Source of the DNA: Schistocerca nitens
Lineage: Eukaryota > Arthropoda > Insecta > Orthoptera > Acrididae
Assembly (NCBI RefSeq): GCF_023898315.1
Contig: NC_064622.1
Coordinates: forward strand, 178,890,178-178,954,177
Length of the DNA stretch: 64,000 nucleotides
Direction of reading: 5' to 3'
Part shown: positions 54,830 to 64,000 of the stretch, piece by piece
Numbering within the stretch: the stretch's first letter is position 1
Layout: each line of letters begins with the position of its first letter
Made by a program: the position numbers and the translations under genes
Notes under the pieces: model-generated
Databases searched by the model: none
Seen by the model: only the letters and a program-made list of their open reading frames with translations
Told to the model about the DNA's origin: nothing

Positions 54830-55640
54830 CATCTTTATATTATGCTCAAAGCTACACACATATGATCACTTACTTTCAAATTTTTTAATTACCATCAGAG
54901 CAAAAAATCCTTGTTCGCATAAATAGCATAATATAGCGCAAGGCAATTTGTTCACATAAATTCATAAGATAGTGCAAGGCAATAACTCAGATCTTAGTGC
55001 ATGAAAGCGGTTTTTTACACAACTGCTCAAGGGAATCGGATTCAAATGCATCCTTACAGTTTCCATTGAATGAGCTATCTTGGATTTCTTCTGAAACTTC
55101 TCCAGCATTAGTGCTAAAAGGGTTGAGAATCAGTTTTTGGTGAATGTTAGCTTCTGTCCTGTTCTATCCTGGTAAGTAATGAATGAATTCATCAGCCAAC
55201 ATTTGCTGAGGTTTTCTTGTACCGTTGCCCTAATTGTGTCATACTTTTTGTCATAAATGTGCACTTTTAATGTAATTACTGCAAAATAGTTTTTATCAGT
55301 TTTCTCTATCCATAACTTAAGTTTAAATAAAGGCACGAAGTTTATCTTCATAGATAAGTATATTCGCCACATGTTGTAAATGTCTGTTTCCAGAATCTAG
55401 CAATTACAAGTTCCACTTATTCAAGCGTGTGGAAATATCCACAACATAAACCAAATGCGTCTGAGATGGCAGTTTAGAACATTTCTTTAATAAGTCTTCC
55501 ACTTTTTTTCTCATCTTGAAACAACTCAACCTCTCCTTTGAGTTAATAATATAATCTTCCCGGCATGTTGACTTTCGACATGCAGCTAACTGCTGTGTAA
55601 AAGAGAAGGATCTTAAGGTAGGAGTCAATTTCAGTGCACT
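54830..55640 (-). pseudogene. hAT transposase relic (ZBED5-like)
   Basis: On the - strand: FSFTQQLAACRKST (55600), LVYVVDISTRLNKWNL (55450, hAT xLADIFxxLNxLNxxLQ), and near 54950 LPCAILCYLCEQGFFALMVI followed by KKFESK, which is the hAT dimerisation block (TYLCExGFSALxxIKxK). Several stops. Resembles the ZBED5/FAM200 group of domesticated and mobile hAT genes. Confidence 0.7.
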
Positions 55641-56316
55641 GAATGGCGTATATTTAAGGTGCTGCTTTTGACAACATTTACTATATTTACGGCCAACTTC
55701 ATCGTATTATTGAGGCACGCGGGAAGAGTCTTTGAAGGTAGCGCCTGGCGACATATGATACAAATGCGTTGCCGTACGAGTCTTCTGTTTTATTAGCGCC
55801 GCTAGAACGAATATGGCTGTGCTGGAGCGCCATTCGTTCATGTCACAAGCGACGCTACTGATGTTTTCTCCGATGACGCAAATCTTGTACCATGTTTCAT
55901 TTTTTCAGATTCTCTAATTTTCCTTTAAAGAATTGTGGTGGTCAGTCAAGAGAAATTAGTAAGGACCGCTTCGAAGTGGAATTTTAATTTCGCTGACACT
56001 GAGGAATTGTTCGTGAGAACGGCTGCGCATTTAACGTACCGTACTGTTTTATGTCTCCATTAATCCGAATTTAATGTAACTACTATCGTATTTTCTCTTA
56101 TGCGCCGTATCCGAAAATAAAACCGAAATACAATCGAATGTAAGCATAACATGAAAAAGTGTACGTAGTGTGTATTTCTCGTAACAAAATAAATAACTAA
56201 TATAATAACAAATGAATATACTTTGACTATGTTTATTTTCAATTGCATATCGCTATGTCATGCGGTCTCTCATTAGGTAGTCAATGAAATATATCTAACT
56301 GTTGTGAACTTTTTGT

Positions 56317-56355
<39 letters not shown>

Positions 56356-57059
56356 ATCCTGATGCCTATATTCGCTTTCATAATACTCCGTTTTGATTAA
56401 AAGAGTTTAACATAGAAAAATGTGTACTTACATCTTTTATGTAAGTCCTAAATTGATGGGAATATCACGGGCTGACAGTCAGTAAACCTACAGATGCCGT
56501 CGAACCATTAAAGGCCAAACAAAATCGCTGACACCACCGAGCAAGATAAAAGAAAGCGTTCGATTGACTGACCGGCTCGTGCCATCCCGTCATATCGATC
56601 GTTACCCTCTCCCGGGCCATCAGCACCTGGCACTACTTAACTGGGCCGCGGCTTTGCACCGCCCGCGTAACAAGGAATTTATTATTTAAAACCAATAAAA
56701 GCTCGACGTTTTAAATTTTTCGCAGACCATACTTTAGCTCTTGCTGACACAAAACCTACACGTCAACCTAAGCTGCAGATTAGTCTGTCATCAAAACCTA
56801 CATTAAAAAGTGTCAATGACGACAAACGCTGGTAAGAGCAGAATGACAGTACCCAATCGTTAATGTACCCAGCACACCAATATGGACCAAGTAAATAACA
56901 AGAGCCAGGCCACTAGTCACAAGAACTAAACATTTTACAAAAAAAATGCACAAACTAAATCTATAGCTGAAATATACAAATAAAAAATACTGAACGTGCC
57001 ATCTGCACAAGGTATGGCGTCGCACTTCAAGTTATGTGTTATACTAGACTACAAGTATA
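55641..57059. other. Unassigned stretch with CpG-rich patches
   Basis: CpG-rich segments around 55690-55880 and 56540-56680 stand out against the AT-rich surroundings and could be regulatory, but no exon or repeat is recognised. Confidence 0.35.
56319..56352. repeat. (CA)n microsatellite
   Basis: About 17 CA units. Confidence 0.95.
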
Positions 57060-58299
57060 TACTCTTTGAACCAAAACATTATGACCACAAGCCACTGCGA
57101 GATTGTATGCCACTTGGTGATGCTGCTGGTTTCTGAGGTGGTAACGAAGGTTTGCATGCAGAGCAGAGGCAAATCATTCTAGTGATGACATGGGCTGCAA
57201 AAGGGGAAATCCACTGATGTACGTGACTTCAAAAAAGGTCAGATTGTCGCAGCCCAGTGCCTGGGGGCAAGAAATTTGGAAACAGCGAAGTTAGTTGGTT
57301 GGTAGTTAATGTGCTACTGACATAAGCATCTATGGAAAGTGGTGGAAGGATTGTGAAATCACTAGCAGATGACAAGTTGTTGGATTTCCACACCCCACAG
57401 AAACTGGAGGTCACAGTTCACACTCTGTAAAAGCTGGATAGGCATATCTGACAAGATACAGAGTGCCATACTGGTGCAGGCAAAATGTTTCTTAGCACAC
57501 CATTCATAGAGTTAACATGGTACAGGTAGAGGATTACCTGCTGTGAAACTCGTGTTCAACAAAATCTGAACATTGTTGAACACTAGTTCCGCAGCAGATG
57601 ATCCTCTACGTGTTCATGTTAACCCTATGAAACTGTCAATTACAACTGCACTGGGTGTGGGATCATTGAGATTGGGCTGTAGAACAATGCAATGTGTCGT
57701 CTGATCTGACATATTACATTTCTTGTTATCAATGGTTATTTTTGGATATGCTGTCAATGGTCATGTTTGGATACACTGCCATCCACGTGAATGGCTGCTT
57801 GAAACATGCATCATGCAATGGTTGCAAGCCAGTTGGGGCAGTATTGTGCTATGAGGACATCCACCTAGGCTTCCATGGAAGCTGTGGGAGTAATTTAAGT
57901 CACCATGACAGCTGTGGACTATGTGGACATTATTGCGTGCCACCTGCACCCCTTCATTTTTTATGTCTTCCATGATGGTGATGCCATCTCCCAAGTGGGA
58001 CAACTGTCCATGTCAGAAGACCAGAACTGTGCTACAGTGGTTTGAGGAGCATGGAAGTGAACTCATAGCAAAGTACACATGGGGACGACATCGGGTGGCA
58101 GCTCCGCACCCACAGGCCACTAGCCCGTAAATTACGGGAATTGCGTGATCCGTGCATAAACATCTGGTGCCACATACCTGCAGAAACCTTTCAAGGACTT
58201 GTTGAAGCCATTCCACATAGAACCCACGCTTCTTTATGTTCCAAGCATGGACAAACACAGTACTAAGCAGATGGTCATAATTGTTTTGGCTCACCAGTG
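57060..58299 (+). mobile_element. Tc1-like element relic
   Basis: Left end TACTCTTTGAACCAAAACAT and right end on the - strand CACTGGTGAGCCAAAACAAT, each next to TA, followed by ATTATGACC. A + strand transposase remnant is present, with GTxxGFVDYDxxxH-type residues no longer readable; only fragments such as LGARNLETAKLVG-like helix-turn-helix (57265) remain. Confidence 0.75.
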
Positions 58300-58309
58300 T
58301 ATAGTGTGT

Positions 58310-58407
58310 GGGTCATTCCATGTGAAATTAACCAATAAAAGAATAAATTTGAACCTTGATGATTCAGAACTTTTTAATTTTTTGTCATTTTATTCTACCT
58401 GTCAAAA
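58310..58407 (+). repeat. Left TIR of copy 2, outer part
   Basis: TTCCATGTGAAATTAACCAA and AATTTTTTGTCATTTTATTC align with the - strand of 62370-62467 (GTCCATGTGAAGTCAGCCAG, TAATTTTTTGTACACTTATA). Confidence 0.65.
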
Positions 58408-58409
58408 TA

Positions 58410-59980
58410 CACTGATGGAAAAAGGTCACAGCACCAAAAAACAATTAATGTAGAGTAATGAAATTTCGGGAATATTTTTGTCTGGGTAACAGATTTAAAT
58501 GATTAACATTGAAAGGTAACAGGTTAATTTATTTATTTAATCGTATGGCTAGGGCCCCCCCGTCAGGCAGACTATTCACCGGGTGCTGGTCTTTCAATTT
58601 GACGCCACTTCGGCGACCTACAGTCGATGAGGATGATAGGATGATGATGAGGAGAAAATTCCCCGACCCAGCCAGGAATCGAACCCAGGCCCAGAAGATT
58701 GACAATCCGTCACGCTGACCATTCAGCTACTGGGGGCGGACAACAGGTTAATGTAAATACAAGATAAACCACTGCAAATGTGAAATGCTGATACAATAAT
58801 AACCAGTGTAACCACCAGCATGCTTACATTACAGCGTGCATACAATGTGTTGTTCAGGTGTCAGAAGTAAGTTTTTGGGATGGAGTTCCACGCCTGTTGC
58901 ACTAGGTTAGTCAATACAGGGATAATTAAAGCTGTTTGTGGATGACACTGGAGTTATCGTCTGATGATGCCCCATATGTGCTCGATTGGAGATACATCTG
59001 GTGATGTCGACACAATGTAGAGCATTATCTTGTTGGAATACACCCCTAAAATATTGTTCACGAATGGCAGCACAACAGGTAGAACCACCAAATTGATGAA
59101 CAAATTTGCAGTCAGGGTGCATGGGATAACCATACAAGTGCTCTTGGTGTCATATGAAATTACACCTCAGACCATAGCTTAAGTCCAGTGTGTCTACCAC
59201 AAAGATAGGTTGATTGTAGGCCCCCAACTGGCCCTCTCCTAACAAACACACAGCCATCACTGGCACTGAGGCAAAACCAGCTTTCATCAGAAAGCACATC
59301 AGACCTCCACCCTGTCATCTAATGAGCTCTCACACGACACCACTGAAGTCGCAGGTGGCAGTGGTATCAGTGGAATGCACACTACACGGCTTCTGGCTCA
59401 GAGCTCTCTTTGAAGTAACTGATTTGTAACAGTCCATTGTTTCACTGTGGTGCCAACTGCTGTTTGAATTGCTGCTGCAGATTCAGCACGATGTGCCAGA
59501 ACCACATGCCAAACATGACAGTCTTCTCTCTCAGTAGAGTCACATGGCCGTCTGTGGCCTGGTATTGTGACCATACATTCTCGTGACTACCACTGCCAGC
59601 AATCAAGTGCAGTAGCAACTTTCGTGCCATGTCTTTTAGCAATTCACAGAAGGAACATACAGCTTCTCGTAGCCTTATTACATGACCTCAGTCAAACTCA
59701 GTGAGGTGCTGATACTGGTGTCTTTGTTGCCTTAAAGGCATTCTTCACTATTGTCAACTCACTACATCGAATCTCAGAGGTAACTAACACTCACGATAGT
59801 TTACGGCATGTATTTAAAGTAAATCTGATTTGCAACCTCACAGTGGTGCTACTAGCGTCACTCTTGTGCGACTGGTGCGAATTTGTTTAGATGTCCATTT
59901 TCATGTAGGAACACGCCCACCACCTTTCATTTATGTCGCATAACTCCTTCTTGGTGAGGCGATTTTTTTTCTCATAAGTG
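58410..59980 (-). mobile_element. Tc1-like element inside the left arm of copy 2
   Basis: Left end TA|CACTGATGGAAAAAGGTCAC; right end on the - strand CACTTATGAGAAAAAAAATC followed by CGCCTCACCAAG. Transposase relics on the - strand between 58850 and 59700, e.g. GTVTTECSG-like pieces in several frames and QATDGHVTLLREK (59565). It contains a SINE at 58529-58741. Confidence 0.7.
58529..58741 (-). mobile_element. tRNA-derived SINE with perfect 11-bp target duplication
   Basis: On the - strand the head reads GCCCCCAGTAGCTGAATGGT (A-box-like), then GGGTTCGATTCC (B box), followed by GGGGAATTTTCTCC and the tail TTGAAAGACCAGCACC. Flanks AACAGGTTAAT at 58518-58528 and 58742-58752 are identical. Length 213 bp; a common locust SINE from memory. 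Confidence 0.88.
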
Positions 59981-60325
59981 GGAGATAAAATCCAAAGTTA
60001 AAAATCATTGGGCATTTCACTTGTGAGTTAGTAACTTTGAAAGTTCCTGAAATTGTGTACTTTTTCCCCACATTTCAAAACCTTAAAATGGCCATGTCTC
60101 AAAAAGTATTTGACACACAGACTTGAAATTTATACCATTTTATTCAGTTTATTATAGGTTTTCAAAATGTGTGCTGCTTGACCAAATTAATTAAAATGCT
60201 AAATTTTCCCAAACTAAAACCTTTTTAAATTTTGAAAATTTCAAAATCGGAATAATGTTTTGTTTTGGAAAAAGATTATGTTAGTCATACACTATTTGTT
60301 AAGGTGTGTGACTAATTTCATGATG
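59981..60325 (+). repeat. Left TIR of copy 2, inner part
   Basis: Continues the arm after the Tc1 insertion; ACTGAATAAAATGGTA on the - strand and TTTTGAAAATTTCAAAA mirror the right arm at 62100-62220. Confidence 0.7.
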
Positions 60326-60699
60326 GTATTCTAAAGGGATCATATGGAAATTTATTTTACTGCTATTTGTATTGCTGACTATATCTCAACTGCAGTTGGT
60401 TTGCAAGCTGGTTCATTACACCATTGTTAAAATGATATTATTAAGTACTAATTAAGCACATTTCGCTTTACCATTTTAAAATCGTACTAAACTATGCCAT
60501 ATAACAATTAAGATAAATAATGAAAGGGATAGTATGCATTTTCCATTTTATACAATGTTCAACTTACAGTAGTTTTCGTTCAATTCTATTGGCAATAATT
60601 TAATTCAGTAGAGATAAATTGTTGAGATAAAATTAGGAAAGCACTTGCAAGGGAAAGGGGACCACGCTGCTTTGTGCATTACTCTTTAAGCACATGTGC

Positions 60700-61575
60700 T
60701 CAGGGGATAAAGTGGTAGTCACGGTTTAAAATGCTTAATCATCAAATAAAATGTTGAAAGACACACAGAGGACTGCGACATGCACCAAGTGCAAGCCACA
60801 GAGTGGAATATTGTACCTGTCATATTCTGACATGAATGGTTCAACGTTTTATTGGGAATTTAAGCATTTCAAACCAGGACACTGGCACATTTTTGTCACT
60901 TTGTCATCTCAGGATGTTCATATAGACCAACTGCTTAATAAATGCAGATAAAATAAGTCAAAGTGGTTTTCTTAACACACACATTAATCAGTTGTGGAAG
61001 CACAACACGATCAAACATTAACTTCATTCCAACTATTTGAGTAGGGTAAAGCACATATGCCCACTTCTATGTGAGAAATGATAAGCATGCAGCATAAAAA
61101 AGGAGCTTGGCAAATATTTTTTATAAAGCCACGGCAGTCACAGGGACACAGAAGTATCGCACATTTATATCTATGAGCAAAGCAAAGGATAAAGCAAAAA
61201 TTGTTTCTGATTTTTAAGGATTTTGATGTTCGTAAAATTCAAGAGGATGCTGATACTTCTGAACAGATTACAGGACTTGCTGCTTGTGCCTATGGCAGCA
61301 AATGGTGGATGGCTTCTGTGCTATCCAGACATGAGAAAGGAGATGTAAACCTTTCGTTACACATCACTGGGGACCAGCTCTTTCTTTTTCATAATCAAGA
61401 AGACCAGATACATTAACTGTAATAAAAAATTCACACTTCTAAATTAAATTCTTCAGCTGCCACTGGAAGAAAACGGACTATCAGATGAAGAGCTGCAACA
61501 AGCCTCAGATTATATAGGAAATGAAGGTGTTCTTACATCAATTATGGCATTCCTGCTTGGGAGAACAAGGTACTG
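60700..61575 (+). pseudogene. Transposase-like gene of copy 2, C-terminal remnants
   Basis: 61201-61416 encodes EQITGLAACAYGSKWWMASV, the same CxYxxxWWxAxV block as CVYECDWWVAEI in copy 1, and 61455-61490 encodes ATGRKRTIR in one frame with LSDEELQQASDYIG in another, matching TGRxxxxSxEDxE of copy 1. Upstream, 60751-60951 has CTKCKPQSGILYLSYSDMNG and FKHFKPGHWHIFVTLSS. The catalytic-like middle (DFAE, HGKG) is not found, so this copy is internally deleted. Confidence 0.5.
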
Positions 61576-62049
61576 TAATTGAAAAGAAAAATGCAACACA
61601 GAATTTTAGATTTTAATAAGATTATTAGTGGATCACCATAACATCTTTCTTGCTGAAGATGACCAAAAACTTTCTCTTTATAAGGCACTCAAACAACACA
61701 ATGTTATATAACAACAGCTACACCACTATTAATGATATTGACTAAATATCAATGCATCTGCAATTAAGTAAATCATTCATAGTGTTTTTTGAGCACGAGT
61801 CATCGTGGTGTATGTTAAAGTATCTTCACAGTTAACATAGAAAAGCCAAATGTGAATTTAAGTGTGTAATTCTAATAAAGTAATAAATTGACTGGCACTA
61901 ATTAAAAATAATGATTTGACAGCCTTAGTTGGTTTTTGACATATTACATCTCAGAAACAAATCCAATGTCCTGCAGACTATGCACAAGGTGCTGCACTTA
62001 CCAGTAAAATAAAACTTATTTTATTAATATGTTCCACCTGAAACAATGT

Positions 62050-62467
62050 CTTGAAATTTGACACACACATTAACACACAATGTGTGAGTAACATACATTC
62101 TCCCCAAAACAAAATTTCAGTTTTGAAATTTTCAAAAATAAAAAATATCATCATCTGGGAAAATTCAGTTAGGAATATCATTAACTATACTTTTAAAGCT
62201 TATAAGAAACTGAATAAAATGGTACACATTTTAGGTCTATACGTCAAACAGCTTTTGAGATACGGTGATTTTCAGATTTCAGAATGAAACAAAAATTGAA
62301 TAATTTTGGAAGTTTTAAAAATTACCTAATAACTCATATGTGAAAGGATAAAAAAAATTAATTTGGGAATGTCACGCAAACGGCTATTACTATAAGTGTA
62401 CAAAAAATTAGTAAAAATCTGAGATGTCAAGAACCAGACCACTGGCTGACTTCACATGGACTGACTC
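62050..62467 (-). repeat. Right TIR of copy 2
   Basis: Contains AAACTGAATAAAATGGTACA, GCTTTTGAGATACGGTG and AACTCATATGTGAAAGG, each with an inverted counterpart in the left arm. Confidence 0.7.
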
Positions 62468-63088
62468 ATGTTGTTAAATGAACTGCAGCCTGAGGACCTT
62501 AATGAAAGCATGAATGGTAAAGTGTAGGGGAGGGGTAAGGTGTGGTAACTTTTCAGTAAATTTCAGGTAACAAATTTTGCCTATGGAATATTTTTTTAAT
62601 TACCACTTCTAAATTTTCTAGCGCATTCCATTTCAGCTTTTTCATTTACAGTCCAACTGCTTTGCAAGTTTGAGCCCAGCTGTTGGGCATACATCTAAGC
62701 AAGCTGTCATTTTTATTTGCAAATCAATCCTGTTCATATTTTTTACTTCTAATAAAGTAATCATAAAGCCTACATCCTACTTCTACAGTGAAAACTTGTG
62801 GCTTTATACTTCGAGTGATAATTTAGTGATGTCTGATAACTGGGGCTAGGATTTTTATGAGCTAAAAATTACCATAACATGCACAAAAAACGCTGTTATG
62901 ATCCAAAATTTTCACAAATATGTACAATATCATGAAAATTATGCCGTAAAAAACATTAATGTCAGGTAAAATTTCTGTTGTAATAATTGACAATAAAAAT
63001 TATACATTGTACAAATTCTTGTCTTTTATTTAATAAGGAATATTATACATTTGCAACAATGAAAAGAAAGCTGAAGGATAAGGCTTTT
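62468..63088. other. Unassigned AT-rich stretch
   Basis: Nothing recognised. Confidence 0.35.
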
Positions 63089-63145
63089 TTATTATTATAT
63101 TATTATATTATTATTATATTATTATATTATTTATTATTATTATTT
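63089..63145. repeat. (ATT)n repeat
   Basis: Irregular TTA/TATTA units at the 3' edge of the NS1-like fragment. Confidence 0.85.
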
Positions 63146-63415
63146 CATCAAACTTTTTCCACCTAATAGTTCTCACACGGACATTGTTGAAATCTGGATG
63201 ACTACATACAATTGGCTGAGAATTAGAAATTAACAGTAATGGAGTACGTCTTAAAATAGCATCTCCTTTATATTACACACGAATGTTGCATGCAATTCCT
63301 TCACAAACTTTTTTGAAATCCTCTACAGCACCTTCTTCTAATGAAATTTCATTTCTAATGATTATACGCCTATTTACGGCGTCTTGAAGAGCAAATTGAT
63401 TCGTCTTATTTTTGC
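63130..63415 (-). pseudogene. Endogenous parvovirus-like NS1 fragment (SF3 helicase part)
   Basis: About 93 residues on the - strand: NQFALQDAVNRR, the Walker B-like RIIIRNE, DFKKVCEG, YKGDAILRRTP, LLLISN (motif C) and RVRTIRWKKFD. This is the order of the superfamily-3 helicase in parvovirus/densovirus NS1 (DNA unwinding in rolling-hairpin replication). The Walker A part is not seen; one in-frame stop precedes YKGDA, and both ends are missing, so it is a non-functional genomic fossil. An alternative is another SF3 helicase from a DNA virus-like element. Confidence 0.62.
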
Positions 63416-63439
63416 ATTAAGTTCCAAATGGACCCTGCG

Positions 63440-63816
63440 ATGTTAATGATAATCACCTTTTATCCACAGTATATAATAAAATACGTACCATAGACAAATC
63501 AAAGCAGAAATTTAAAGTAGGAGAGTTCGTAAGAATCAGTAAAAACAAAGCCATTTTTGATAAAGGATAGAAACCAAATTGGTCTACAGAAATATTTAAC
63601 ATGATTGGAGTCCAAGAAACAAATCCTAGGACATACACTCTGCAAGATTTTGAACTAAATAATATTGCTGGTGCGTTTTATGGTCATGAATTACAGAAAA
63701 CAAAATACCCCAATACTTATCTAGTAAAGAAAGTATTGTACAGGAAAGGAAATAAGGCATTTGTGAAATGGTTAGATTTTGATAGAAAACCTAACAGTTG
63801 GATTACAGTAACATAA
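63440..63816 (+). pseudogene. Polinton/Maverick integrase C-terminus
   Basis: KQKFKVGEFVRISKNKAIFD, stop, KPNWSTEIFN, then an open 71-residue piece with TNPRTYTLQDFELNNIAGAF, YGHELQKTKYPNTYLVKKVL and NKAFVKWLDFDRKPNSWI. This matches the SH3-like and chromodomain end of the retroviral-type integrase of Polintons (large self-synthesising DNA transposons). The zinc finger and DDE core are not upstream, where NS1-like sequence lies instead, so it is a 5'-truncated fragment. Confidence 0.8.
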
Positions 63817-64000
63817 AATGTAATTTTATTATATAAAATTACAGTTATTTTTAAAGAATTATCAACACATCAGGAATTTTAAAGCATTTACAAAAAAGGC
63901 CTGAATACTAGGAAATGAAAATAAGCTTCACAGTTTTCACACGATTCACAATTGTCTAACAGTTCACACTTGCCTGCTTTTGTGAGGGGCCATTACACTC
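63817..64000. other. Window edge, unassigned
   Basis: Possibly more of the Polinton; nothing recognisable. Confidence 0.3.

Larger units (their letters stand above)
58310..62467 (+). mobile_element. Long-TIR DNA transposon, copy 2 (uncharacterised family)
   Basis: Outer ends GGGTCATTCCATGTGAA (58310) and, on the - strand, GAGTCAGTCCATGTGAA (62467). The inverted arms run about 350-400 bp; the left arm is split by a Tc1 element (58410-59980). Inside on the + strand are remnants of the same gene family as in 3240-9985. The arm sequences differ from copy 1 apart from a GTATCTC/GAGATAC-type block, so it is a different subfamily. Confidence 0.65.

Noticed and set aside
58529-58741. Possible tRNA gene (A-box and B-box-like sequences)
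   Set aside because: The tRNA-like head belongs to a SINE with a target duplication and a non-tRNA body; no cloverleaf is complete.
1-64000. CRISPR arrays, operons, bacterial promoters
   Set aside because: Spliced genes, SINEs, LINEs and low coding density show an animal genome; no regularly spaced short repeats were found.

Overview
The window looks like a piece of a large, repeat-rich insect genome, most likely an orthopteran of the locust (Schistocerca) type. It has intron-containing host genes. It also holds Tc1/mariner, pogo, hAT, Penelope, CR1-like, RTE-like, Ty3/gypsy and Polinton debris, and two tRNA-derived SINEs whose sequence I recognise as common in locusts. Nothing prokaryotic is present. 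The genus is an inference from remembered repeats, not from a search.

Only two host genes can be supported. On the + strand at the left edge are the last two coding exons of an RSRC2 homologue (1087-1231 and 1512-1669), joined in frame and ending in the conserved C-terminal SMAP-type block. On the - strand are the last two coding exons of a CCDC86 homologue (48771-48975 and 48597-48686), with a short intron. The two genes converge across about 47 kb that is almost entirely transposable-element sequence.

Layout: 3.2-10.0 kb is a DNA transposon with terminal inverted repeats of about 400 bp and a decayed, uncharacterised transposase-like gene; a CR1-like LINE sits inside it and a SINE sits inside the LINE. 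11.3-18.4 kb is RTE and CR1-like LINE debris; the CR1-like copy is split by a complete but decayed Ty3/gypsy element with 196-bp LTRs. 19.1-22.6 kb is another CR1-like LINE split by an hAT-like MITE and a Tc1 element. 22.9-27.0 kb has a mariner, an N-terminal fragment of the uncharacterised transposase family and a Tc1/mariner relative. 27.7-31.2 kb has two Penelope-like copies head to head, one carrying a 392-bp foldback element. 31.2-37.4 kb has a gypsy gag+LTR fragment and RTE LINE pieces interrupted by a foldback element that itself carries a mariner. 38.8-41.5 kb is a CR1-like LINE holding a nearly intact Tc1 element. 41.7-48.2 kb has a transposase-like relic, a pogo/Tigger element and an RTE-like LINE. 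49.3-55.6 kb has an inverted-arm element with a Penelope GIY-YIG gene, a short foldback, LINE debris, a 330-bp tandem duplication, a Tc1 relic and a hAT relic. 57.1-62.5 kb has a Tc1 next to a second long-TIR transposon, whose left arm holds another Tc1 that holds a SINE. 63.1-63.8 kb has a parvovirus NS1-like fragment and a Polinton integrase tail.

The most interesting theme is the uncharacterised transposase-like family (motifs DFAE, GGAHSHFKNR, HGKGPCDGVGG and a C-terminal CDWW block). Two separate copies lie between long, imperfect inverted repeats, which suggests that the family is mobilised as a long-TIR DNA transposon. The nested insertions also give a readable relative chronology. All identifications are from reading translated sequence and remembered family features; no search was run.
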